DNA from: an uncultured Acidimicrobiaceae bacterium
GTDB lineage: Bacteria; Actinomycetota; Acidimicrobiia; Acidimicrobiales; Aldehydirespiratoraceae
Assembly: GCA_913041415.1 (NCBI GenBank)
Contig: CAJWHS010000020.1
Coordinates: 1-35,898, forward strand
Length of the DNA stretch: 35,898 bases
Direction: 5' to 3'
Numbering within the stretch: position 1 is the stretch's first letter; each line of letters opens with the position of its first letter. Of this stretch, positions 1 through 7,691 are shown one piece after another. The notes beneath the pieces are model-generated. The model made no database searches. It was not told where the DNA came from and worked only from the letters and a program-made list of their open reading frames with translations. The position numbers and the translations under genes were made by a program.

Positions 1-1381
1 GGATGACGAAGAAGCTGCCCACCGGCATGAACAGCATCGTGAGGATGATGATCGTCGGTCGTTCGCCGATCGCGTCCTGCAGGAAGGCGGAGAGCATGCC
101 GCCACCGATGCCGCCGATGGCGAACATGAAGAAGGTGATGATCGCCGTGCCCATGCCGCGCAGGCGGTATGGCACCACGCTCTGGATCGACGGCTGGATC
201 ATCGCGAACGCAGCGCCGAGGAAGGTCGTGTTGAGGGCGCCGACGGCGGCGAACAGCCACACGTTGGGCATGAAGTACTGGATGGGCACCAACAAGGTGG
301 CGGGGAGCAGCAGCAGGCCGAGGATGCGGAGTGCGCCGTTGGGGTTCTTGCGGAAGGTCTGGTCGAACTTCCGGCCGACCCAGGGCAGGAAGAGGATCAG
401 CAACACGCCGGCCGGTGCGACCGCGAGGCCACGTTCGAGTGCGTCGAGACCGAATTCTTCTTCGAGGAAGAAGCTCTGAATCGATTGGGCGGGGAAGAGC
501 GCGAAGCCGATCGCCGCCATCGCGAGGGTCATGTAGCGGATCGTGTCGATTCGCCAGATGCGAGCGAAGGCGGCCTCGACGGAGATCGGGGCCTCCTCCT
601 TGCGCTCGAGGCCGGTGCCGAGGACGTCCTGCTTCTCCCATTGACCGCGTTCGGGTTCAGGGATGAAGAAGGCGAGGACGCCGAGGATGGCGACGGGGAT
701 GCCGAGGATGAAGTAGGCCCAGCGCCAGCCAGCGACGCCGCCGGCGATTGCGGCGATGCCACCGACGAGGATCGGTGAGACAGCGCCGAAGATGCGACCC
801 ACGCCGGCGTTGGTGGCGTACATGCGGCCGCGAGTGGCGATCGGATAGGTGTCGGCCAGCAGGGTCGAGTGGACGGTGATCGTGTTGGCCTTGGAGATGC
901 CGGCGAAGAAGCGGGCGACGAACAACATGAAGGCGTTGACCGCGGCGCCGGACAAGAACACGAAGAAGCCGAAGGCGAGGCTGGCAACACCGACGATCGG
1001 GCCTCGGCGTATCCGGTCGGCGAGCCACCCCATGGGGCCGGCGCCGAGCACGAAGAACGCCACCGATGCCGTCGAGATGAAGGTGATCGTGCCGTCGGAG
1101 ACGCCGAAGGTCTCGGCGATATCAGGGCCGAGGATGTTGATCGCGGCCTGCTCGAGTTCGTCGAGGGAGTTGAGCAGCAACAACACGACGAAGGTGAAGA
1201 AGCCGCCCTTGCGGAGCCCTTCTTTGAGCGGCATCGCTTCGCTGCCGACACCGGGCAGGAGGTCGTCGGCGAAGATGACGTCGGCCGAGCGTTTGGCCTG
1301 ATTCGCCTGGCGGGCGGCCTCTGCATCGAGCACTGCGGCGGTGAGCGACGACGCGCTTGTCGAGTCCTCGATATCGCTCAC
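1..1381 (-). CDS. MFS transporter, C-terminus cut by window edge
   Basis: Major facilitator superfamily permease that would move a small solute across the inner membrane; the substrate is unknown. Reading the complement of 1381 down to 1 gives about 460 residues with no stop, so the gene continues past the left edge. A soluble N-terminal stretch of about 55 residues is followed by hydrophobic helices beginning FFTFVVLLLL. The loop after TM2 reads GWLADRIRRG, the MFS motif A. A second helix bundle follows a central charged loop (EPERGQWEKQD). The start is GTG at 1381 with GGGGGA 3 bases upstream; an in-frame stop lies further up. A 19-bp palindrome lies 75 bases upstream of the start. The neighbouring nitroreductase points the same way, 116 bases upstream. 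The family call is firm; the substrate cannot be told. Confidence 0.88.
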   Translation of the reverse strand, partial: MSDIEDSTSASSLTAAVLDAEAARQANQAKRSADVIFADDLLPGVGSEAMPLKEGLRKGGFFTFVVLLLLNSLDELEQAAINILGPDIAETFGVSDGTITFISTASVAFFVLGAGPMGWLADRIRRGPIVGVASLAFGFFVFLSGAAVNAFMLFVARFFAGISKANTITVHSTLLADTYPIATRGRMYATNAGVGRIFGAVSPILVGGIAAIAGGVAGWRWAYFILGIPVAILGVLAFFIPEPERGQWEKQDVLGTGLERKEEAPISVEAAFARIWRIDTIRYMTLAMAAIGFALFPAQSIQSFFLEEEFGLDALERGLAVAPAGVLLILFLPWVGRKFDQTFRKNPNGALRILGLLLLPATLLVPIQYFMPNVWLFAAVGALNTTFLGAAFAMIQPSIQSVVPYRLRGMGTAIITFFMFAIGGIGGGMLSAFLQDAIGERPTIIILTMLFMPVGSFFVI

Positions 1382-1455
1382 GCGTCCCCCAACGGTGTTT
1401 GCAGCGGCTTGGTCCCGCAGGACCCTAGGCGACCGCTCGAAGCGGGACCAGACAA

Positions 1456-1474
1456 ACCTGACGATCCGTCAGGT
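1456..1474. promoter_or_regulatory. 19-bp palindrome, candidate operator
   Basis: ACCTGACGATCCGTCAGGT: two perfect 8-base arms around an ATC centre, in the gap between the nitroreductase stop (1498) and the MFS start (1381). The form TGACG-N3-CGTCA resembles TetR-family operators. It has no T-run, so a terminator is less likely. The half-site CCTGACGATCCG occurs again on the minus strand at 5735-5746, 15 bases upstream of the amidohydrolase start. Confidence 0.5.
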
Positions 1475-1497
1475 CACCGGCCGTGATGGCTGTGGAG

Positions 1498-2229
1498 TCA
1501 GCGACGGGGTGGTCCGGCGCTGGTGTGGCGGGTGCCGGGTGGGTCGACCGCCCATGCCGGGCTCTGGCCCCACACACCGTCGTAGACGAAGTGGTCGAGT
1601 GGGCGGCGACGGACGGGTCCGTGGTTGCCAGCGGGTTTGCCGAGGGTGACGGTCGCAGCGAGGAAGACCTCGTCGGGGATCTGCAGCAGGGACCGCAGTT
1701 GGGTTTCGACGGTGGCGTGCCACATCGTCACGACCCCGCCGTAGCCGAGGCCGCGGGCGGCGAGCAGCAGATTCTGTATCGCAGGGTAGACCGAGGCGCC
1801 TTCGGTCGAGGTCGGGTCTCGGTGGCGGATGAGCGTGGGGAGGATGAGGGCGGGCACGTCGCTGAGGCCGTCGACGTAGGTCTCCATGCTGCGGGCCATG
1901 CGCGCCTTGGGCGAGTCGTCGGTGATGCCGCTGCCTTCGTCGTAGCCGTCGTTGCGTCGCTTGGCCGACCACAGGCGTTGGGCACCCTCGGCGATCAGCT
2001 GTTTCGCCTGGTGAGCGACGTCGCCATCGGTCAACACGATCATGCGGAACTGTTGGCGATTGCTGCCCGTCGGGGCCCGTGACGCTGCGAAGCAGATGTC
2101 GCGCAGCACCGATTCCGGCACGGGCGCGTCGGCGTAGCGCCGGATCGATCGCGTTGTCGCGATGCCCTCGAGGAGGCCGATCGAATCGTCGGGGGTCGGA
2201 ATCTGGTCGAGGCCGTCGGGGGTCGCCAT
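1498..2229 (-). CDS. Nitroreductase family protein
   Basis: FMN-dependent NAD(P)H oxidoreductase of the nitroreductase fold, 243 residues. These enzymes reduce nitro groups, quinones or related electrophiles in the cytoplasm. The N-terminal FMN signature is clear: RSIRRYADAPVP near residues 27-38, then SRAPTGSNRQQF near 50-61. The later LLLAARGLGYGGVVTMW is the usual helix before the second flavin contact. The C-terminal 35 residues are proline and arginine rich and look unconserved. The ATG at 2229 is preceded by TAGGGT at 2236-2241 with a 6-base gap, which suggests a leaderless mRNA. It is divergent from the phosphotransferase (75 bases between starts). The physiological substrate is unknown. 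Confidence 0.9.
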   Translation of the reverse strand: MATPDGLDQIPTPDDSIGLLEGIATTRSIRRYADAPVPESVLRDICFAASRAPTGSNRQQFRMIVLTDGDVAHQAKQLIAEGAQRLWSAKRRNDGYDEGSGITDDSPKARMARSMETYVDGLSDVPALILPTLIRHRDPTSTEGASVYPAIQNLLLAARGLGYGGVVTMWHATVETQLRSLLQIPDEVFLAATVTLGKPAGNHGPVRRRPLDHFVYDGVWGQSPAWAVDPPGTRHTSAGPPRR

Positions 2230-2235
2230 GCCTGG

Positions 2236-2241
2236 ACCCTA
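2236..2241 (-). promoter_or_regulatory. -10 hexamer of nitroreductase promoter
   Basis: TAGGGT on the minus strand, 6 bases before the ATG at 2229. With a start about 7 bases downstream the transcript would begin at or next to the start codon. Confidence 0.5.
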
Positions 2242-2290
2242 GGGGGCGTCGCGCCCCGCACGAATTTCGGAGCGCTGGGCGATCGAGAGC

Positions 2291-2296
2291 TAGTGT
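2291..2296 (+). promoter_or_regulatory. -10 hexamer of phosphotransferase promoter
   Basis: TAGTGT, 8 bases before ATG 2305. It overlaps the alternative GTG at 2293, which argues for the ATG as the true start. Confidence 0.5.
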
Positions 2297-2304
2297 CCGC
2301 ATCG

Positions 2305-3471
2305 ATGCCGAAGCCGAAGGACACGTTCATCCCGAACACACCCGACGAACTCACTGCCGCCTGGGTGGGTGAGGCGCTGCTCGGGGCCGGGGAGGCGTGC
2401 ACGGTCGAGGACATCCGCGTCGAGCCGCTCGGCGGTGGTGTGGGCATGACCGGCCAGACCGTCCGGGTTCGGATCGAGGGCGATGGTGCGCCGGCCACTG
2501 CCGTCGCCAAGTTCGCGGCGTCGCAGGCCCAGACCCGTGGCATCACGGAGTCATACGACTCCTATGCCCGGGAGATCCGCTTCTATGAGGGGTACGCCGA
2601 GCGGGTCCCGGTCCGCACCCCCAGGTACCTCGGCGCCGATTACGACCCCGGCACGCACGGCCAGCCTGGCCCGGTTGTCGTGCGGATTATCGAGTCGCTG
2701 CCGGTCAGGGTGAAGCGGTGGATCTCGCGCAACACGGTCAAGTACCTGCGCCCGACCAAGCGCCGCTATGCGCTCCTCATCGAGGATATGGGCGATGCCG
2801 GCTCGGTCTACGGGCTCGGCGAACCCCCCGGCGACGACGAGTTGCGCGCTGCGCTCACGGCGCTTGCCGGTGTGCACGCATCGTTCTGGAAGTCACCGGA
2901 GCTCGATCAGGACGACGAGACCTTCGTCCAGTTGGTCACCTCCACCCCGACCTTGCTGAGCGATGTCGCCCGCACGGCGGCGTTGTCGGTCGCCGAGGCT
3001 CGTTACGACTGGTGCGGTCCGGCCGAGCGTGAGGTGCTCGAGACCGCGACGCATCGCTTTCCCGAGAACATCACATGCGCCAACGAACGCTGGGCGCTTG
3101 TGCACGGCGACAGTCGTAGCGACAACTTCATGTTCTCGCCCGACGGTGAGGCGATCATCCTCGACTGGGCGATGGTGTCGCGTGGTCACCCGGGCTTCGA
3201 TGTCGGCTACCTGCTCAGCAGCTGCCTCGATGCCGACCGCATCGAATCGCTCGGCCCACTCGTCGAGCACTACCTCGGCGCGCTCACCGGCCTCGGGGTC
3301 GACTTCGACCCAGCTGAACTCCGGCGTGGCGTCGACGCAGCGTACGAAATCAACGCGGTGCTCCAGTTGCTGACCCTCACGGTCTTCGAGGGGCAAGGCG
3401 ACAACACCGGCTCGGAGATGGCCGATCTGTGGTTGCCTCGCGTTGCTGCCGGACTCACCCATTCCTGGTAG
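2305..3471 (+). CDS. APH-type phosphotransferase family protein
   Basis: Protein-kinase-like phosphotransferase of the aminoglycoside phosphotransferase or ecdysteroid-kinase-like group, 388 residues. It is expected to transfer the gamma-phosphate of ATP to a small molecule; the acceptor is unknown. The catalytic loop HGDSRSDN (His267, Asp269, Asn274) and the metal-binding ILDW (Asp287) are intact. A glycine-rich N-terminal stretch (PLGGGVGMTG) and AVAKF with a plausible ATP-binding lysine come before them. ALLIEDMG is the usual hinge segment. The start is taken as ATG 2305; GTG 2293, in frame, would add four residues but lies inside the -10 hexamer. The gene is convergent with the SDR, 12 bases away. 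Such proteins sit next to acyl-CoA and xenobiotic catabolism genes in many actinobacteria, and a resistance role is not implied. Confidence 0.85.
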   Translation: MPKPKDTFIPNTPDELTAAWVGEALLGAGEACTVEDIRVEPLGGGVGMTGQTVRVRIEGDGAPATAVAKFAASQAQTRGITESYDSYAREIRFYEGYAERVPVRTPRYLGADYDPGTHGQPGPVVVRIIESLPVRVKRWISRNTVKYLRPTKRRYALLIEDMGDAGSVYGLGEPPGDDELRAALTALAGVHASFWKSPELDQDDETFVQLVTSTPTLLSDVARTAALSVAEARYDWCGPAEREVLETATHRFPENITCANERWALVHGDSRSDNFMFSPDGEAIILDWAMVSRGHPGFDVGYLLSSCLDADRIESLGPLVEHYLGALTGLGVDFDPAELRRGVDAAYEINAVLQLLTLTVFEGQGDNTGSEMADLWLPRVAAGLTHSW

Positions 3472-3483
3472 CCCGACCCGACC

Positions 3484-4407
3484 TCAGGTCATCTTGGGCA
3501 TGCCGTGGTGCGGGGGAACCTCGAGGCGGCTGATGGCGTCGGCTCGGCGATGCAGCAGATCGACGGTGTCGCGGAGGTCGTTGGTGATGATGTAGGTGCG
3601 GGCGACAGTGCTGTTGACGACCATGTCGCCTTGGGCGTCGAGGTCGGCTTCCTTCACGTCGCGACCCGACCGCTCAAGGAGGGCCTTCATCTCTTCGAAC
3701 GACAGACTCTTGCGTCCGGTGCCCTCACCAATTCGCTGGAGGTGTTCGGGGCGGTTGCGTTGGGCGGTGAAGAGGCCGGTGCGCTGGAGACCGCCGGCGG
3801 GGTAGAAGACTGATGCTCGCAGCTGGGTGCCTTCGGATTCGAGGTTGTGGTGCAGTGCTTCGGTGAAGCAGCTGACGGCTGCTTTCGACGCGGCGTAGAC
3901 CGATGCCGTGGGCACCGGGGCGAAACCGCCGTCGCCCGATGACGTATTGACGACCTGACCGGGATGGCCGCCGTCGATCATGCGGGGCACGAATTCTGAG
4001 GTGCAGATGGCCGTGCCGAAGACGTTCACGCCGAAGCACCAGCGCCAGTCGTTGGGTTCTTGCTGCCACGGCTTGCCGCCACCGCCGGAGGTGACGCCGG
4101 CGTTGTTGTAGAGGAGGTTGACCTTGCCGTGGCGCTCGTAGACGACGTCGGCGAGGGCCTTGACCGATGCTTCGTCGGTGATGTCGGTGCGGATGCCGGT
4201 GACGTCGCCGAGAGCGCTTATTTCGGCGACGGTCTCGTCGATCGCCGACTGTTCGATGTCGGCGATGACGACCTTTGCCCTGTGGCGCAGTAGCGCGCCG
4301 ACGATGCCTTTGCCGATGCCCGATGCGCCGCCGGTGACGACGGCGACCGAGTCGCTGATGACGATGTCCTGAAGGGCGGTGGTCTGGTCCTGGGTCTGCT
4401 CGCTCAT
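3484..4407 (-). CDS. SDR family NAD(P)-dependent oxidoreductase
   Basis: Short-chain dehydrogenase/reductase, 307 residues, interconverting an alcohol and a ketone with a nicotinamide cofactor. The cofactor motif TGGASGIG is at residues 25-32. Asp50 at the end of beta-2 points to NAD rather than NADP. NNAG is at 101-104, the catalytic Ser is in NTSSGDGG near 156, and the YAASK pair is Tyr171/Lys175. The C-terminus is about 50 residues longer than the 250-residue classical form. The ATG at 4407 overlaps the stop of the upstream amidohydrolase by four bases (ATGA), so the two are translationally coupled and probably act in one pathway. The substrate is not evident. Confidence 0.93.
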   Translation of the reverse strand: MSEQTQDQTTALQDIVISDSVAVVTGGASGIGKGIVGALLRHRAKVVIADIEQSAIDETVAEISALGDVTGIRTDITDEASVKALADVVYERHGKVNLLYNNAGVTSGGGGKPWQQEPNDWRWCFGVNVFGTAICTSEFVPRMIDGGHPGQVVNTSSGDGGFAPVPTASVYAASKAAVSCFTEALHHNLESEGTQLRASVFYPAGGLQRTGLFTAQRNRPEHLQRIGEGTGRKSLSFEEMKALLERSGRDVKEADLDAQGDMVVNSTVARTYIITNDLRDTVDLLHRRADAISRLEVPPHHGMPKMT

Positions 4408-5720
4408 GCGACGACCTCCTCACGTTGGTTGAGTGGGTTCATGCCCGGGCAGCCCTTGGCTCGCTCTGGGATCTGCGAGTAGTCGATCGGGTTGGCGACC
4501 TGCGCCTTGGTGGGGCAGAACTGTTCGGCGAGCGGGAGAAGCGCTTCGAGATCAAAGCCGTAGACCTTTGCGGCGTTCGCGGTGAGCATCTGCGTGGTCT
4601 CCTCCACCGTGTAGTTGGCGAAGGTGAGGCGGAGGTGTTTCTCTGTGTGGGGGTGGCTGCCTTCGATGTGGGGGTAATCGCTGCCCCACATCACCTTGTG
4701 GGTACCGACCGATCTGGCGATGTCGGTCTCGGACGGCCGCAGGAACGAGGCCCCGATGTGGCACTGGCGGTCGAAGTATTCGCTCGGCGTCAGCGACATC
4801 TGGGCGACGGCCTGGCCGCCGAAGATCGACTCCGAGCCGTAGCGGCTGTACTTCATGCGGTGGTGGAAGCTGTCGAGCTTCGCGAGCGTGTCGGGCACCC
4901 AGGCGGTGCCGGTTTCGGTGATGACGTAGTCGAGTTTGGGGTGGCGTTCGAACACGCCGGAGAACATCAGGTGCCACAGCGCGCGCTGGGTCCACCACTG
5001 GACCTCGAGCATGAACATGGCGAGCGAGGCGGGGAAGTGGTTGCCGAAGTTTGGTGACGCGCCACCGGCGTGGTGGTTGAGCGGCATGCCGTGGGCGGCG
5101 GCTGCAGCCCAGATGGGCTCGTAGCTGTTCGAGTAAAGCGGTTCGAAGGGGGAGTCGGGTGGCGCTCCCGGCACCAGCACGCCGCCGGTGAGGCCCTGTT
5201 CGGCGGCCCATTCGATCTCGGCGACCGAGCTCTCCACGTCACCCAGGAAGATCTGAAAGACCCCGGCGCGGCGGGTGGGGGCCTCGCTCACGAAGTCGGT
5301 GAGCCAGCGGTTGTGGGCCCGTAGCCCGGCCCAGCGGTACTCGAAGTTGTCGGCGTAGGCCGGTGCCTCGAAGCTGCTCGCCGCCGGCGGCGCGAACGGA
5401 GGCTGGGTGTTCGGGAACAGCACGGTGGCGACGACGCCGTCTTGTTCCTGCTCACGGAGACGGCGTTCGCTCGACCAGTTGCGGTCACCGAACTCGTCGG
5501 GGTCGCCATCGACGCCGACCTCGAGCGGCGAGCGCTTCATGTCTTTGTACATCGCCTTTTGGCGGGCGACACCGGCTTCGATGTCGTCGGCCCAGGCGTC
5601 GAAGTCGGCGTGGTATTTCGTCTCGAGGTACTGCTTGTAGTCGCGCACGCTGGCGCCGCAGTGGGCGTCGGCGGAGACAACGATGTGGTGATCGGTTTCG
5701 GGAAGCGCAGGGTTCGTCAC
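4404..5720 (-). CDS. Amidohydrolase family 2 protein
   Basis: TIM-barrel metal-dependent hydrolase or decarboxylase of the amidohydrolase-2 group (PF04909 type), 438 residues. The first strand reads VVSADAHCG, with one His where many relatives have HxH. NHHAGG near the middle gives the strand-5 type His, and WGSDYPH near residue 345 gives the expected strand-8 Asp. EVQWW and RHPKLDYVITETG are typical of this actinobacterial group. The GTG start at 5720 is followed by TNPALPETDHH; no ATG lies nearby upstream. A half-copy of the 1456 palindrome, CCTGACGATCCG on the minus strand, lies 15 bases upstream. It overlaps the SDR by four bases. Related enzymes decarboxylate aromatic acids or hydrolyse ring lactones; the reaction here is unknown. 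Confidence 0.87.
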   Translation of the reverse strand: MTNPALPETDHHIVVSADAHCGASVRDYKQYLETKYHADFDAWADDIEAGVARQKAMYKDMKRSPLEVGVDGDPDEFGDRNWSSERRLREQEQDGVVATVLFPNTQPPFAPPAASSFEAPAYADNFEYRWAGLRAHNRWLTDFVSEAPTRRAGVFQIFLGDVESSVAEIEWAAEQGLTGGVLVPGAPPDSPFEPLYSNSYEPIWAAAAAHGMPLNHHAGGASPNFGNHFPASLAMFMLEVQWWTQRALWHLMFSGVFERHPKLDYVITETGTAWVPDTLAKLDSFHHRMKYSRYGSESIFGGQAVAQMSLTPSEYFDRQCHIGASFLRPSETDIARSVGTHKVMWGSDYPHIEGSHPHTEKHLRLTFANYTVEETTQMLTANAAKVYGFDLEALLPLAEQFCPTKAQVANPIDYSQIPERAKGCPGMNPLNQREEVVA

Positions 5721-5734
5721 CCTGGCATGGTCCC

Positions 5735-5746
5735 CGGATCGTCAGG
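5735..5746 (-). promoter_or_regulatory. Half-site of the 1456 palindrome
   Basis: CCTGACGATCCG on the minus strand, identical to 12 bases of the palindrome at 1456-1474, but the second arm is degenerate (GGGAC instead of TCAGG). It overlaps the stop codon of the DUF6356-like gene and lies just upstream of the amidohydrolase GTG. It could be a weak operator or chance. Confidence 0.3.
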
Positions 5747-6062
5747 GCGCGGTCAAAACCGCGGAGTCGCGTTGGTCGAGTTCGCCTGCGGTGGGAGCGG
5801 CTGTGGCGTCGTCGGTGGGGGCGAGTCGGGTGGCCTTCACGATGGTGATCGCGTCGCGGTCACCGCTCTCGATGCAGGCGGCGAGGCACTGGATCCGTTC
5901 GCTTGCGGTCGTCTGGTGGAACATCGGGAAGATGGCGTGCACGAGGGCGCACATGCCGGCACCGATGGTCTGCCGTGCGAACCCGACCGCGACCCTCATG
6001 TGCTGGAAGTAGCTCTCGCCGGCGCTGTGGGGGTGGCGGGTGAACGGGTTCGTAACGGCCAT
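5742..6062 (-). CDS. DUF6356-like small protein
   Basis: Small protein of 106 residues resembling the DUF6356 family, recognised from the N-terminal pattern NPFTRHPHSAGESYFQHMRVAVGF and the following GAGMCALVHAIFPMFHQTTASE. One weakly hydrophobic segment around residues 35-48 could contact a membrane. The function is unknown. The ATG at 6062 is chosen over an in-frame start at 6170 because the family similarity begins there and a -10 hexamer (TATGGT, 6069-6074) sits 6 bases before it. It is divergent from the Lrp/AsnC regulator, which may control it. The last 35 residues, rich in Ala, Thr and Pro, look less conserved. Confidence 0.75.
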   Translation of the reverse strand: MAVTNPFTRHPHSAGESYFQHMRVAVGFARQTIGAGMCALVHAIFPMFHQTTASERIQCLAACIESGDRDAITIVKATRLAPTDDATAAPTAGELDQRDSAVLTAP

Positions 6063-6068
6063 GTCGTC

Positions 6069-6074
6069 ACCATA
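6069..6074 (-). promoter_or_regulatory. -10 hexamer of DUF6356-like gene
   Basis: TATGGT on the minus strand, 6 bases before ATG 6062. It overlaps the left arm TACGAAA (6073-6079) of an inverted repeat. Confidence 0.5.
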
Positions 6075-6111
6075 CGAAATGCCGCCTGCACGTTCTGTGC
6101 GAATTTTCGTA
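6073..6111. promoter_or_regulatory. Inverted arms in DUF6356/Lrp divergent promoter
   Basis: TACGAAA at 6073-6079 and its complement TTTCGTA at 6105-6111, 25 bases apart. The right arm also lies in a short dyad CGAATTTTCG (6100-6109). The region is AT-rich against a GC-rich background. Lrp/AsnC proteins often bind such spaced arms next to their own gene, so this is a candidate site for the regulator that starts at 6170. Confidence 0.4.
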
Positions 6112-6169
6112 GTATCGGGGATATGTGTGAAAGAATCATTTAAAAGACCCGAGTTAAGAGAGAAAATCA

Positions 6170-6649
6170 TTGAATCTGGACGAGATCGATCGGGAAATCG
6201 TGCGTCTTCTGCAGGCGGATGCGTCGCTCACGGCTCGTGAGCTCGCCGAGCATGTCGGCCTCACGGCCACGCCTGTCTGGCGGCGGGTGCAGATCCTCGA
6301 GACCGCCGGTGTGATCACCGGTCGGGTCGCGCTGATCGATCCCGAGGCACTCGGGCTCGGTGTGACCGTGATGGTCCACGTGCGCACGAACGATCACAGT
6401 GCGGCTTGGCTCGACCGTTTCGCTGCGGCGATCGAGGACCTGCCCGAGATCATCGAGGCGTACCGGATCTCCGGCGAGATCGACTACACGCTCAAGGTTG
6501 TGGTGCCCTCAATCGATGCCTATGACGACTTCTACCGGCGCCTGATCGGCAAGGTCGAGCTGTACGACGTGCGATCGGTCTTCGTCATGGAGGAGATCAA
6601 GCGCACCACCGCCCTGCCCCTGCATTTTCTTCCCGGAACCGGCTCCTGA
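6170..6649 (+). CDS. Lrp/AsnC family transcriptional regulator
   Basis: Feast/famine regulator of 159 residues. The N-terminal winged helix-turn-helix runs from LDEIDREIVRLLQADASLTARELAEHVGLTATPVWRRVQILE (residues 3-45), with the usual ERGVI-type turn as ETAGVITG. The C-terminal RAM effector domain covers about residues 65-150 (VMVHVRTND, then SGEIDYTLKVVVPSIDAYDDF). Effectors in this family are amino acids or related small molecules. The start is TTG at 6170, preceded by AAGAGAG about 8 bases upstream. It is divergent from the DUF6356-like gene with a 107-base shared promoter, and control of that gene and of itself is the simplest reading. The F420-type oxidoreductase follows 43 bases downstream. 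Confidence 0.93.
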   Translation: MNLDEIDREIVRLLQADASLTARELAEHVGLTATPVWRRVQILETAGVITGRVALIDPEALGLGVTVMVHVRTNDHSAAWLDRFAAAIEDLPEIIEAYRISGEIDYTLKVVVPSIDAYDDFYRRLIGKVELYDVRSVFVMEEIKRTTALPLHFLPGTGS

Positions 6650-6651
6650 TC

Positions 6652-6657
6652 TAGGTT
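6652..6657 (+). promoter_or_regulatory. -10 hexamer ahead of mini-ORF
   Basis: TAGGTT, 6 bases before ATG 6664, the same geometry as the other leaderless starts in this window. It implies that the transcript begins at the mini-ORF and not at the oxidoreductase start. Confidence 0.4.
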
Positions 6658-6663
6658 CGGGCC

Positions 6664-6696
6664 ATGTCGAGCAGGCCGCCGAGGAGGTCGATGTGA
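6664..6696 (+). CDS. Putative 10-residue leader ORF
   Basis: ATG 6664 opens a reading frame for MSSRPPRRSM and stops with TGA at 6694-6696. The stop overlaps the GTG start of the oxidoreductase (6693) in the string ATGTGA. Its codons 8-9 contain the GAGGAGG that acts as Shine-Dalgarno for that GTG. A leaderless ribosome entering here would finish exactly at the main start, so coupled translation or attenuation is possible. There are no homologs to lean on; this is inferred from position only. Confidence 0.35.
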   Translation: MSSRPPRRSM

Positions 6697-7649
6697 GTGC
6701 GTTGACGAAGCCGGGGGAGTGGACCTACGGGATCCAGCTCCCGATCCAGACCTTGACCCGCACCCTCGTCGACGAGTGGGAGGATGCGGCAACCGTCGAC
6801 GATCTCGTCGCGATCACCAAGGCCGCCGACCAGCTCGGCTACGGCTTCGTCGGCGTGTGCGACCACGTCGCCATCCCCGACAACGACTACGCGTCGAAGA
6901 TGACCACGACGTGGTACGACACAATCTCGACCCTGTCGTACCTCGCTGCCCACACGCAGCACACGCATCTGTTGTCCGTCGTATGGATCGCGGCGTACCG
7001 CCATCCGCTGCAGACGGCGAAGGCGTTCGGCACCCTCGATCATCTCTCCGGTGGGCGGGCGATCCTGGGGGTTGGTGCCGGGCACGTGGAGGCGGAGTTC
7101 GATGCCCTCGGCATCGACTTCCGTACCCGGGGCAAGCAGCTCGACGAGACGCTCGAGGCCGTTCGCGGTGCGTTCGCCGACACCTATGTCAGCCATGAGG
7201 GCGAGTTCTTCTCGTACGCCGATGTTGGTGTGTCACCGCAGCCCCAGAGCGAGCTGCCGATCTGGATCGGCGGGGCGGGCAAGGCGGCGTGGAAACGCAC
7301 CGGTCGCATCGGCGACGGCTACATCCCGATGGGTCTGCCGAAGGAGCAGTACCCCGAGGCCATTGCGATCATGCGAGAGGCGGCGGTCGCCGCTGGGCGC
7401 CCCGAGGATGTTCCGCTCGATGTCGGCTACATGACCCCGTGGGGGTACGTCCTCGGCGACCCGCCCGAGGGCATCGGGATGCACTGGCTGCAGGGCGGCA
7501 CCGAGGGTCTCGCCGAGGACATCCGGGCTGCTCGCGAGCTGGGCTGCAATGTGGTGCACCTGAAGTTCCGGGCCCGCGACGCTCAGGAGTACGCCGACAG
7601 CCTCGCCGCGTTCAGCGAGATCGTCGTGCCGTTGGTGAACGAGGGCTGA
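6693..7649 (+). CDS. LLM class F420-dependent oxidoreductase
   Basis: Luciferase-like TIM-barrel oxidoreductase, 318 residues, of the type that uses deazaflavin F420 in actinobacteria (closest in pattern to the Rv2161c-like group). Visible hallmarks are GYGFVGVCDHVAIP near residues 49-62, the non-prolyl segment TLSYLAAHTQ, HPLQTAKAFGTLDHLSGGRAILGVGAGHVEAEFDALG, then PIWIGGAGKAAWKR. The substrate is unknown. The start is GTG 6693 with GAGGAGG at 6681-6687. The preceding 10-residue ORF overlaps the start. It is convergent with the enoyl-CoA hydratase, 42 bases away. Confidence 0.9.
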   Translation: MSALTKPGEWTYGIQLPIQTLTRTLVDEWEDAATVDDLVAITKAADQLGYGFVGVCDHVAIPDNDYASKMTTTWYDTISTLSYLAAHTQHTHLLSVVWIAAYRHPLQTAKAFGTLDHLSGGRAILGVGAGHVEAEFDALGIDFRTRGKQLDETLEAVRGAFADTYVSHEGEFFSYADVGVSPQPQSELPIWIGGAGKAAWKRTGRIGDGYIPMGLPKEQYPEAIAIMREAAVAAGRPEDVPLDVGYMTPWGYVLGDPPEGIGMHWLQGGTEGLAEDIRAARELGCNVVHLKFRARDAQEYADSLAAFSEIVVPLVNEG

Positions 7650-7691
7650 CCGCCGACACCTTGATCGCCCGATCGTTGGGATCGTGGCAGG

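Noticed and set aside
6063-6170. N-terminal extension of the DUF6356-like gene to 6170
   Set aside because: It crosses the AT-rich divergent promoter, and a -10 hexamer is placed correctly for the start at 6062.
7650-7691. Hairpin around CGATCG between convergent genes
   Set aside because: Only three to five pairs with a bulge; too weak to call a terminator.
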